Source: Erigeron canadensis
Lineage: Eukaryota; Streptophyta; Magnoliopsida; Asterales; Asteraceae
Direction: 5' to 3'
Length of the DNA: 64,000 nt
Assembly: GCF_010389155.1 (NCBI RefSeq)
Contig: NC_057765.1
Span: 3,782,001-3,846,000 of the forward strand
Position 1 is the stretch's first letter, and each line of letters starts with the position of its first letter. Below, in pieces: positions 23,135 through 35,043 of the stretch. Both the position numbers and the translations under genes were made by a program. The notes under the pieces are model-generated. The model searched no databases, was not told the origin of the DNA, and was given only the letters and a program-made list of their open reading frames with translations.

Positions 23135-25635
23135 TGTAACACATCATTTAAAAACATGAATTTCTAAAAATTTTTAGCTAACGGTGTCAAAGAAAGCGGA
23201 ACAAACATTTAAAAGTCCAAACCAATAATTTCAGTTTGGTTTATTCATCAAAATGGTGTTACTTGTCCTATTATTGAAACGAGTCTAAATGGAAATTCAT
23301 CGGTTGCCCAACATAAAACAACCGAATACAAGTCATTATAATTCATAAATGTCTTAACATAATTCAAAGGTCTAAAGGAGCAACCACTATTGGTAAACTA
23401 TGATCGTTTTCAAGCAATCTACCCATGCCTCGCTCTTTATTCATCAACATTCAAAGCTTGCTAAGCCTGAGGGGACAACACATTTCAAGAAACAAGTGTT
23501 AGCTAACGAATTAGCTAAGTAAGATAATACAAGCTTATAAAAACATTTGTCCAATTAAAACTTATTGAAAGTTGTATTTCATCATTAAGGCACATATCAT
23601 CACAAAACAACTCATATAGCCATAAACATCATTCATATAGGATCGTTCGTCTTAGTTGTGCCTAATCATCTTTTCATCATACCATATAACATCATTTCAG
23701 GTGTGACATAAATCACACATATCATATAGGGTGTAAGTTTGTGTGTAGACGGTCATAAGACTTAACGGGAACCTCACACCCGACTGGATGGATAAGCCTT
23801 TCAGTGGTCCATCAGTGTCGTTAAGGAATGGCAAGCCAATCCAGGAGTAGTCTGTATGTTCAAAGACATTAGTTGGTAATCACTCCACTCGGAGATACTC
23901 AAACTACGTAATTATGTTACAAGGAGCCACCCAAGCAACTACATATACGCACTCACCGGGCAAGGGCAAGTACGGGTTAAGTTTAACACTTTCATATCAT
24001 ATATGAGCTCGATTTACATCACATATAGTTCAGGTATCCACATTACCTAAACATAACACATATTCATCTTTTATGTTTGGGCCTTTAAACGTGCATGTGA
24101 CATGACAACTTAAAGAGTCTAGTGAACTAGATGAACAAGCCACACATTCATGCACATTTCAATAATCATCAACATGTGTCTCATTTCATTACATCGCAAG
24201 ACATTACATATCATTATATCACATATCATGGGGATTGCATTTCAGGTCTTAATGGTCAATTACATAGCCCATATAACCTTCCGTGTAATCCCAAATACCC
24301 ATAAGCAACAAAATATCGTTAAGGAAGTTTAATTATAAAAACCATGCTTTTGTTGAACTCTCAGCGTGTAAAAGTAGTGTATTTACCTCCTAGAAGCGTA
24401 CGCAAACGATAACTAAAGTTACCGTGCAAAGCAAGTATTTCCGGCTACCTATAACAAACATAGGATGAATCAACGAGTGTAAACGAGACTATACGACCTA
24501 CATCTATATATGTGTGCCGAATAATAGTCTTTGTTGACTATTTCCTCTATATGTAGACTACTAGTCTATTTCTGACTACTTTAATCCTTTGTAGACTACT
24601 ATACTCTTTTGTAGACTACTTTCGCCATCTGTAGACTAACTGACTCACTTGTAGATTACTTGACTCTTTTTGTAGACTACTTTCATATTTTGTAGACTAC
24701 TTTCATCTTTTAACTATATTCAGTTTTGTAGACTACTTTTGACATACAAGACGACCAAATGAAACTCAGTTCTTTACAAATGTAGGGGACTCAAAGAACT
24801 TTTCAAAAATATAAGATTCATCTCCTAACTCATTATTATAAAGGAGATACAATTCTTGCAACATGACTGAATTTTCAGACTTATAAACTCTTTGATTTTC
24901 AAAAGATCTCGACTACCATACATCCATGGAAATTAACCAAGACACCTATAGTTCATATACACCCAAAATATGACTCAATTGACACAAGAAATCCTATATT
25001 GATTCACGGATTCAGTAAACACATTTTACAATTGATTTGACACTCGATTTGACCTAAGTCGACTCTCAAACATGATCGAATCCAAACTGAAACCCTTTGA
25101 CCAGAAATGATTGACATAATAAGATCAAAAGACTGTTAAATTAAATCAGAAGGGAAACATCATATATACTTGTAGATGATTACGGGGATGAAATATCTAG
25201 ACAAAAACTCTATCAAATCACCTTAAATCGGAAGAATCACACAATAACTGATCAAGGAAGGGAGAGGGCGGTTACGGTTTGATAAGAATGAGGGAGAAAC
25301 TGATTTTGATTGTAATTAGGGCTTTATTAACCCTTAATCCTTTTTTTTTAATTTTCCCCCTATATCAAAACTAGTCCTTAGACTTCCTTATGGCTCATTT
25401 TAGGCTAAAAACACCTATAGGAAATTCTTACAACATATTAAGCACTTCAAGTACATCTAAAGGCATATAAATATACCTTAAACACATTAGTACATAAATC
25501 ATTAAGGCATTAAAGCCTCATACCTATAGCACATTCAACACATCTAAGCATTAAATCTCCTACAGACTTAACGGACACGTTGTGTTGACTTTACGACTCA
25601 AGTCAACCGTTAATTAAAAAGTTTGGGATATTACA
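23135..25635 (-). mobile_element. Solo LTR, gypsy-like, 2.5 kb
   Basis: The segment begins TGTAACACATC and ends GGGATATTACA. Read on the minus strand it starts TGTAATATCCC and ends GTGTTACA, a TGTAACA-type LTR. Perfect ACATT duplications flank it (23130-23134 and 25636-25640). No gag/pol lies beside it, so it is a solo LTR left by recombination between two LTRs. Minus-strand polarity is inferred from the TGTAATATCCC start. It contains a tandem repeat at 24530-24740. Confidence 0.85.
24530..24740. repeat. TGTAGACTACTTT tandem repeat in LTR
   Basis: About nine diverged copies of a roughly 20-bp unit TTTGTAGACTACTTTCATC lie within the solo LTR. Arrays of this sort inside LTRs are common and may vary in copy number between copies of the family. 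Confidence 0.8.
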
Positions 25636-25640
25636 ACATT

Positions 25641-28040
25641 CCACATAAAAAAAAATTTCCTCATATTTGCATACTAATTATAGTTTTTTCAGGATAACAT
25701 GAAGTTTTTGATCTCTAAATTGAACTCTTTAAATTACCATTTGGTGACAACTTCAAATCTTTTGATTTTTCCGATTCTATCCCCATGATAAAGTATTGAG
25801 ACTTACCATCCCCATGATAACGTATTGAGACTTTGGGATAACTCGTGAGATGACGTATTATGGGACTATCTAGTGTTTAATACTTTAATTATACTTTATT
25901 TGATTATTATGTTGTATTAAACATACATTGTATTAATGTTGTATATTATGATTTCATTTTGTCATTAAACCTTTTATGAGATATGTGGTGTAAATTATAA
26001 ATGTGTTATATTTAGTGTAACCCGAGCAACACACGAGATTGTTCTAATTTCTCTACCACAAAGAATCTACCACAATCTTACTAGATTCTTGTTACTAATT
26101 GATAAACATACTAGATTTCATAACAATAACTATATAACCATTATCAACGTCAACGGTCCAAATAAGTTTTCTCTAATATAACTCATAAAAATTTATTTAC
26201 AGTCTACAATGTCATAGGAAAAATTAAATAGGTTTGCTATTTAAACAATTCAAAACTTTATCTTATTAAGTTGATTATGAAGATTTGATTAAAGAGTTTA
26301 GTCCTGAAAAAACTATGAAAATAAACTTCATAAAAATATTTTAAATGATTTTAAGATTTTTAGTTTATTTTTGCCTAATCCTAATCCGGATAATGAAAAA
26401 TGATTCTGTTGAAGAATTTACATAAATGTCCCCCAAATAGAGTCTTCTCACAGTCACCAAAAATGTTAAAAGCAACCTTGAAAAACACCCTTTTTCCCAC
26501 TATTTTATTTGGCATTATACTATCTACAAAACTATGATGGGGAAAAAACGCCAAGAGGATGAACCAAATTACAGGTGACCACAAGAATTCATTTCTTGTA
26601 TACACCGAACAAACGGAGATAGAAAAGATATGGTATCTACGCGGACACAATACTTCTTAACTACGAGTAGTTGATATCAATCTATACAAAATCCCTATTT
26701 TGACGCTTGGTTTGAAGAAACATTTGTTTTTCGTATACATTGTCTAGATTTAGTGTAATAGAGTTGTATATGTTGATTTTAGTGTTACTGGACTATTTAA
26801 CGCGCTCGTGATTTACTGAAAAGTGAAAACTTAGAAATTTCGGGTTAAGCTTAACAACCGATAATTTAGGAGACTGCAAAATGAAATGCACATTCGTTTA
26901 AGCTAACTAGATAAAGCGAATGGTTGCGTTTTGGTTGATGCTTTTGACCATAAGACATATTTGTTTGTCAAATGGTGCAACCATCCATGACACCCTTTTT
27001 GGCTTTTTCACCAAAGGATGCAACTTTTCATGTATGTTTATAGTCTTAAAAATACATAAGATATATAGTACATATGCTCTACAATCTACATTAGAGTTGC
27101 AAACTTGGTCAAATTCAATTTATAAATTTTGCATAATTCTATATATTTGGTTAAAATATTTTCATACTTGGTGGTACAACTTGCAAGATTGAGAATATGT
27201 ACAACTTTCATACTCATAGAATCACAGTGTCCAATTTAAGTTATTTAAAAGTCAATGCATTAACTGAAAGAATGAGTGAATGACTATGTACCTCTTTCAT
27301 ACACGGTAGTATCAATTTGCAAGATTGTGAATCCCCAAAATCTAAAACATGCAAGTTGGACTTAGGCATGTGAAATGTTAGAAAAAGGTATCAATCATAA
27401 CACAATTCTCAACTGAATGGATATCATGATTACATGAATATACCAAACATTAATGTTGTACTTTTCTAAAATCCTTCCAAAAGTATTTGACCAAAAGTGT
27501 TTTATCAAGTATCATTTTAAAGGATATACAGTATATATTTGTAACGTTTCTCCACATCAAATCTAATAAATCATATAATTCTCCACAAAATAATGTGACA
27601 ACTTTTTGGATATATGTATGTTTGTATAAAATTAATGAACATTGAAATTCATTTGTAATTTTTGTTATACAATTACGTGTCAACAATTACTACATGTCTA
27701 CATGGTACTTTAAGCCAGGTAAATATCTTGTTTGACTATTTAAATAACTTATCTCAAAAACATCATTAGATATTGATTACTTTGTGGAAATAAAAGCTGA
27801 CTTTTTTCACTCAAAAAATACCAAAAAAAAAGAAGATATAATAGACAACTCACATCAGCTTCAAACAAACACTAGTTTATATTTAGAACTCTCAAAATCA
27901 ACAAAGCATTAAAAGCTTCCAATTATTGCATATAACAAGTTAGATATTTTTTTGGAACACTTGTTTGTGTTTACATATAACAAAATCACTCATAGACATA
28001 CACATAATTAAGCAGACAATCTGTGTAAGTGTGTGTAAAT
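25641..28040. other. AT-rich upstream region of first STP gene
   Basis: I see no gene. There is a local direct duplication near 25770-25850 (CCCCATGATAA-GTATTGAGACTT twice). An open frame at 26381-26650 (minus) has no recognised domain. A TATA-like TTATATTT lies near 27877 and could belong to the promoter of the STP gene starting at 28041, but the transcription start is unknown. Confidence 0.4.
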
Positions 28041-31000
28041 ATGGCAGGTGGGTCATTTGCACCAGGAGGAGTGGCTAAGGAAAGAGCAGAGCTATATCAA
28101 GGGAAGGTTACAACTTATGTCATCATTGCTTGCATTGTTGCTGCTGTTGGAGGTTCTATTTTCGGTTATGATATTGGAATTTCAGGTAATTCTATCATCT
28201 TTACTTGGAATTTCTTGATATCTTGACATGAAATTTAGTTTTATTCATTACTATGGAAAAATTTGGGAGAATGATGAATATTTCGAGGTTTTTTTGTTTG
28301 GTAAGTTATGGTTCAGTATATATCTTGACAGGTGGTAAATTGGGTAGAGTTGAAATGGGTTGAATAACAGGTCAAAACAGATTCAGTTTTTATACTATTT
28401 AAAAGCGCCTTTTCAATAATTCAATTGAAAGAACAAATTCTTTCAAATCTCTGCTCAAATGTTTTATATTTGATAGACTTTTGTTATTGCTTTTCACAAC
28501 CAATGGGTGAAACTCTTGTGGTACCGTCATCATGTGATGGGCACACAGAAGAAGGTTAGAGGTCATAGGTTTAAAACTTGTCAAGGACAAGCGGAAAAAC
28601 TATATTTTGTGATACATGCGTGAGGATGATGACTTCTATTCGTATGTGCTCTGATTATCAAAACGGTATATGAGACCAATGGGTTCACAACCATTTATGT
28701 TTTTTTTTTCTTTTATTTTATAAATATTTTACTCAAAATGATATTACATCTATTAAAAAGGTTAATGAATACGTGTTGAATACTATGGACCAGCTAAGTG
28801 GGTCCCGCATCCTTTATATATGTCGATAGTTAGAGGAGGCAATATTGAAGTACTGTTCTCATTCGGGTTATGTTCATCTTTAATGGTTAATAAGATTAGC
28901 TTAAAATGTATTCTAAATGCATAAGTAACATCATAGATAAATTTATATACGTAACCAGATTACCAATTTTTGGAAAAATGGACAAAATGCGTTTTACTTC
29001 TAGTTGGGTAAAATAAAATAAAAATGATCACCATAAGAAGTGAGCCGAATGGGTCAAACACTACCTCAAGAGCATTTTCAGTGTAGCATTATTCACATTA
29101 GATGAAAAAAAAAAAAAACTCAGGACGTTGATGCAATTCATTCAATTTACATAAAAGATTTGACCAAAAACTTGGGACAAAATGTGATTTGAGTCAAAGT
29201 CAAACCAACCCGACCTGTCTGTTTTGTCAACTTTGCTTATGACTAATAATGAATTCGTATACTAGGCGGGGTGACATCCATGGATGCATTCCTTAAAAAA
29301 TTCTTCCCCTCGGTGTATAAAAAGGAGATGCATTCACATGAAAGCAACTACTGCAAATTCAATGACCAAGGGTTAGCAGCATTTACGTCATCCCTATACC
29401 TAGCTGGATTGGTTGCAACGCTATTTGCATCCCCTGTCACACGTAATTATGGGCGTAGAATCAGTATAATCTGTGGTGGACTAAGTTTTCTTGTGGGTGC
29501 TGCGCTCAATGCTGCATCAGTCAATTTTGCAATGCTTCTTTCAGGAAGAATTATGCTTGGTGTTGGCATTGGCTTTGGTAATCAGGTACTTTGCTCTCCA
29601 TGAAATTATTGTTCCATTTGAGAGGGGACACTTTTCAGTAGATTTGGTTAAAAGAACATTTTGCAAAAAGGTCGAAATGGACAAGCATAAAAACCACTTA
29701 ATCAGTTAAAGATTAGAATGGGTCACATTAGATTGTGCTGACTGATTAACATTCAAATGCCAATTACAGTATCCAATCTGATAGCAAATACTATAGTGTT
29801 AAAGTAATACTGAGTATGAATAGATGTAATCGTGTTATTGTCTATATCTCTCAAGTACATTATAGAGGAATGTATATATAGAGATTACATTTATAATTTA
29901 AATCTGTGAATGTTACAATCTAATAGAGGTTGTAGGAATTTGATACTTTTAAGCATTAGATTGCCAATGTAATGTAATGTAATTAGTTAAACAATTCCGA
30001 TGCTTTAACAATTAAGTTTATCGTTTAAAATAAGAACTTGCTTTTTCATGTCCCTTTTAAGCCATTGTTAAGTCCTTAAACTTACAAATGTGTTCCAGTT
30101 TCATGATCCTACATTTGGGTGAAAAACAACTTATTATAAATAATAAGTTGTTATTTTCAGACCACAGATCTAAATTATCACTCGTTTCAAAAACATTTAG
30201 TCAATTCTAATGGTTCATTTTGATCCTGGTAAGTCATTACTTAACGCCTTTCTGAGTTCTGATGCGATTTGTTGAGCAAATTCAAGCTCAATTTTCCACA
30301 GTTGTATCAACATTATTTTATGCTGTGTTGATTTCTGAGTTTCTGATGATTATTTTTACAAAAATAAACTTACACAGTTTTGGTTTCGTTTCTTGTGGTG
30401 AAAATTCTAACTGATAAATCTAAACAGTTTAGCTTTTCCGGTAGAGCTACCAGGATTTGTATCAGTGTCAAAGAATATGAGTTATACTTCTGCTAAGTGA
30501 CATTTTCCCAGTAACAATCTTTCTACTGTTTCAGGCAATTCCGCTCTACTTATCAGAAATGGCACCAACCCATTTAAGAGGAGGATTAAACATGATGTTC
30601 CAATTAGCAACAACTCTAGGAATCTTCTCAGCAAACATGATAAATTATGGTACCAGTAAGCTTGACCACTGGGGTTGGCGGCTCTCTCTAGGGCTAGCCG
30701 CTGCACCAGCAGTTCTAATGACTATAGGCGGCATACTTCTTCCAGAAACCCCAAATAGCTTAATCGAACAAGGATCAAAGGAAAAGGGGAGGAAAGTTTT
30801 AGAAAGAATTCGTGGGACACAAAATGTTGACGCCGAGTTTGAAGACATGATTGATGCAAGTGAGTTGGCTAACTCAATCAAGCATCCTTTCAGAAATATT
30901 TTGGAGAAGAGGAATAGACCACAATTAGTGATGGCAATTTGCATGCCGATGTTCCAGATTCTTACAGGGATTAATTCTATTTTATTCTATGCCCCGGTTT

Positions 31001-32023
31001 TATTTCAAAGTATGGGTTTTAAGGGAAATGCGTCACTTTACTCATCTGCCCTGACTGGAGCCGTTCTTGCTCTTTCTACATTGGTGTCCATTGCAACGGT
31101 TGACAGATTGGGTCGAAGAGTTCTGTTGATTGGTGGAGGCATCCAAATGATCATTTGTCAGGTAAGTTACAAAAAATTTCTTATTTCTAGAGATGGCAAT
31201 ATTTAGTAATTTACTCAATGTTTTTGAACTGCAGACTAATTTACCTGTTAATGGAACAAGTCATAAGTACACACAGCCATAGCATAATTGTAATGCATAC
31301 AACATCCTAAATCCTTTTTTTCAAATACTTGTAGTATAATGAAAACTATACATTTTATAAGTTAGATTCCTAATGTAATAACATGATCAAATCTAACTCT
31401 CAAGAGATTTATAAGAAAACTGATAGAAAAGAGCTGTACATCAGCAAACCTGACCTGACAAGTTTTGACCTCTTATACGACCCGCCTAACCCATCCAACT
31501 TGCCAGTATGCTGCATTTTATGTAATTCATATCTTGTCCTGTAAAACAGGTCATTGTGGGCATCATATTAGGTGTTAAGTTTGGCAATGATCAAGAACTC
31601 TCCAAGGTTTATTCAATCATTGTGGTGGTTGTCATTTGTCTCTTTGTGGCGGCATTCGGGTGGTCCTGGGGACCACTTGGTTGGACAGTTCCAAGCGAAA
31701 TATTCCCATTAGAAACAAGGTCAGCAGGTCAAAGCATTACAGTTGCGGTCAACCTCTTCTTCACATTTGTAATAGCACAGTCTTTCCTCTCACTTCTTTG
31801 TGGTTTGAAGTTCGGGCTATTCTTATTCTTTGCTGGGTGGATTACTGTAATGACAATTTTCGTGTACATTTTTCTACCGGAAACAAAAGGAGTTCCGATT
31901 GAAGAGATGATTTTGATGTGGCAGAGGCACTGGTTTTGGAAGAAGATTATATCAGAAAATCCAGAAAAAGACGAGAGTTACGAGAGACAACGTAATTCCT
32001 TAGTATTGCCACAAGATATCTGA
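28041..32023 (+). CDS. STP7: Sugar transport protein 7-like hexose/H+ symporter, copy 1
   Basis: Four exons: 28041-28185, 29266-29585, 30535-31161 and 31550-32023, all GT-AG, giving 521 residues. STP proteins import hexoses with protons across the plasma membrane; twelve membrane spans are expected. Visible signatures are [10 protein letters not shown] with Asp44 and [14 protein letters not shown] with Arg143 (the proton-coupling pair known from STP10), and NYGRR at 109-113. [31 protein letters not shown] and [11 protein letters not shown] (474-484) follow. Cys78 and Cys448 correspond to the lid-domain disulphide of STP10. The N-terminus [15 protein letters not shown] and overall sequence match Arabidopsis STP7 best from memory. 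ATG 28041 was chosen over an upstream alternative because it gives the conserved start. A second copy lies 3.0 kb downstream; this one carries a C-terminal tail about 20 residues longer. Introns are 1080, 949 and 388 bp. Confidence 0.93.
28497..28620 (+). mobile_element. Possible SINE in STP copy 1 intron 1
   Basis: CAACCAATGGGTGAAACTC, GATGGGCACACAG and GGTCATAGGTTTAAAAC occur in the order expected of a tRNA-like A box and a degenerate B box. The segment is absent from the matching intron of copy 2, which is half as long. Weakly supported. Confidence 0.35.
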
Positions 32024-33497
32024 TAGTTACATTTAGATTATACTTGTAGAAATTTATCAAATTTGTATAATGTGTAGGAAATCAATGACTATTAGCATAA
32101 TAATTGCCAATATCAAACAACACATGTCTTGATGTAGGTCACACCCAAACTTTTTGAGGATCATCCATCATGTTTCACATGAGGAGCATTCTTGCTCGAA
32201 AGTTTGTAATAATTCTCTCGAGGATTATTATAACGTGTACTTATGAGTAAATATTCAACCATCAAGAACTGCAAAAAGTATATATTCAATCACTCAAAGC
32301 CGGCCTTAATAGTATATGAGAGTCAAGCCATTGCTTTGGGTCCCCATACTTTTGCTAATGACATTATTAGGAAAAAAAAAAAAAAAGCGTAGTAATCAAT
32401 CTTATAACTCTTGCCTCTTGATAATAAGTAATTAGCTGCTCAGAATGGTCTCATTCTAATGGGTTAAAACTCAACTCACTATTTAACAGTAGCAGGTTCT
32501 ATAAAATCTCCTTCACAGCCTCATGTTTAGTTAGGTACCCTTTTTTTTTATGCTAGCAAACTAGGCCCCCAAAATTTATCTTGCTTAAGGTCACCAGAAA
32601 TCTTAAGCCGGCACAATCACTGAGAATTATTTTTTTTCTGTGTATACAACATACACTGAGAATTATACATACTGTAGTAACATGTTTATATATACTTAGT
32701 TGTATATGGAAAGAAAATAAAAATGTTTCTGTATCATCTATTATGTAATTTTAAAGTGATTAAAATGATCTGACACTTTGATCAACTCAAATATAATCCT
32801 TGTGTATACAACTCCATAAATAACCCCCAAATTACATTCATATTTCAAAAAATGTCTCTTCAATGGCTAAGCTTAGTTGTTACTATTGGGCTTTAATCCA
32901 TCAGTGCAACAAACACAAACTTCCCAGCATACTTATCTCAGCTCCAATCTCTTCTTTCACTATCACAACTTCAACTCAAGAATCTGAAATATACAGTGAC
33001 TAAGTGTTTGTTTATGCATGTATATGTAGTGATGATATATATATATCCTATAATATAAGTGGGTTTTCGTAAAGAAAAACTTGAAACATAATTCCCATGT
33101 GAAACAAAATCATACACATAGGGAGAATATGTCACAAGTCATTTTGGCACTCGTGGCCTCGTGAATGTGTCACTATTATTGTAACAATATAGTTTTCGAT
33201 ATGTTTAACCATATTATGTTAGACTCGTAGAAATCACAAGTCCATTATATATGCTTTCATGGATGAAGAGATCAAGAAGAAATAGATGCTTCTTTCATGA
33301 AGATGAGAAGTAGTTAGAATGCATTCATGATGATGAGAAGTAGATGAGAAGTACGTAGTTGATGAGCGATTGATATGATGTGTTGTGAGATAGAAGAGAA
33401 GAGAAATCAGAACAAGCATGCTTCTTTCATGCTGCTAAGAAGTAGATGTGAAGTACATAGTTGATGTTGGATATCAAGCCCAAGTTTTAGTTACAAC
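32024..33497. other. Spacer between the STP copies
   Basis: AT-rich; no gene seen. Contains A/T homopolymers (near 32371-32385), and a segment near 32560-32615 with AGGCCCCC..CTTAAGCCGGC that resembles worn transposon end sequence. GATGAGAAGTAGATG repeats occur at 33255-33450. Confidence 0.4.
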
Positions 33498-33498
33498 C

Positions 33499-33539
33499 CA
33501 CTCTCTCTCTCTCTCTCTCTCTTTATATATATATATATA
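33499..33539. repeat. (CT)n(TA)n microsatellite
   Basis: A run of CT units followed by TA units lies immediately left of the foldback element at 33540; the right side of that element also meets TATATATA. Confidence 0.95.
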
Positions 33540-34223
33540 GGGGTAGGTTATTTGTAGTACATGTACTTTTTATACTACATGTGTAACATGTGTAATTTAA
33601 CTTACACACTACTTCTTCCTTCTTCCTTCCATCTCCGACCACCACCATGATCATCTCCGACCACCATGATACTCCGGCGACGGCGACCATCTCCGGCGAA
33701 ACTTACACATGTGTAAGTACAACATATACATGTGTAAGTTAACTTTCCGGCGAGAATCAGGTTCGTTTTCGGGTGTTTACGGTACGGGCCAGAGGCCCTT
33801 ATCCGTTCTAAACTTAACCGTCAAGGGACGCATATGGGAATCGTATGGATTTGATGGGCGGCAATCCTAGAGATGGTGGCGGTGTGCTACGGTACGGGCT
33901 CCGCCCTTGCTGCCGGCGCAGGCACCTTCGCTGGGTGGTCAGAGATGATGGTGGCTGGTGGTGGTTGTCTCGCGAAGGAAAAAATCTAGAAATTTTAAAC
34001 GCTAAAATGCTAAAAAAGAAGTTGTACTTACACATGTGTAAGTCTCGCCGGAGATGGTCGCCGTCGCTGGAGGATCATGGTGGTAGTCGGAGATGATCAT
34101 GGTGGTGGTGGTGGTGGTGGTCGGAGATGGAAGGTAGAAGAAAGAAGAATCGTGTAAGTTAAGTTACACATGTAATTACACATGTACTATAAAAAGTACA
34201 TGTACTACAAATGACTTTCCTCC
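33540..34223. mobile_element. Foldback element in a (TA)n microsatellite, copy 1
   Basis: The left arm (33540-33723) and right arm (34021-34223) are inverted repeats. They share GTTATTTGTAGTACATGTAC, CATCTCCGACCACC, GACGGCGACCATCTCCGGCG and ACTTACACATGTGTAAGT. A 297-bp loop separates them. It lies between (TA)n tracts and lacks a normal target duplication. The open frames in it (for example 33845-34096) follow from the GC-rich arms and loop and match nothing I know. Its termini resemble those at 51717 and 61480. Confidence 0.75.
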
Positions 34224-35043
34224 ATATCTATATATATAATAATATGAGAAGATGCATGATAAAAGCGATATGCAGAGAAACTTTCTGTTCTATCAAAGGG
34301 AAAAGGTGTGTTTCATTCACTAAACACAAAGGCTAGTTATAGCCATACAACTCAAGAAACTGACCAACTAAACCCACTAAAATTACTACCTAAAGAATCG
34401 GTTTCATGTGACTAACTACACAATTAAAAGTGGTCAAACAAAGACCCGTTCTACCAAGTAAATTAAACATGCTAATAAACTCTAGACACTAAAAAACAAC
34501 TGATAATAACCATAGAAATAGACTCATCAAAATGTACACCAAAATATGTTTTAAAATATTTGTATGTTTGAAAACTAACAATATATCGGATACCAAACAA
34601 ATATGTTTTTGCAAAACACAAGCCTGTCCTGCTTTTCTCCTATGTTTTCAGCCATTGTCATATTCCAATGGTCCAAAACTTTCCATATAATATATTTCTC
34701 CTTCTGCCATTGGTTTCGGAGAAAATAACTATGCATTAAATTCATAAACAACTCTGCCAAATTTCTGGGCAGAAGAAATTAAAGGTGGATTGATTGTTTC
34801 GTGTGGAAAGCAAAGATGGCCATTGGCGATGGAGGAGATAGCCGGATGGAAGAGAAAATGATCTTTGAACATTCTGTTAAACGCGAATATAGCCATCGTC
34901 TCATAAATGGTAAGAACATAAGACAATGCCCAACAAAATTAAAATTTGTTACAATGTATTCTTTGTTTTTTAATTCACATGCTACTTTTGGGCGTAATGA
35001 TAATATATATGTATCAAAATAACCATAGATATATCTAAGGAAG
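34224..35043. other. Upstream region of STP copy 2
   Basis: No gene is recognised. Sequence just before the start codon does not visibly match that before copy 1, so the duplicated promoters may differ, partly because of the foldback insertion 0.8 kb upstream. Confidence 0.4.

Noticed and set aside
24530..24740. Regularly spaced short repeats that could suggest a CRISPR array
   Set aside because: The units are contiguous and diverged with no unique spacers, inside an LTR of a plant genome.
26381..26650. 89-residue minus-strand frame
   Set aside because: No recognisable motif, no splice context, lies in AT-rich DNA; no support beyond being open.
33845..34096. Arg/Trp-rich open frame in the foldback loop
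   Set aside because: It spans a non-coding inverted-repeat element and ends in GGTGGT repeats; no family match.
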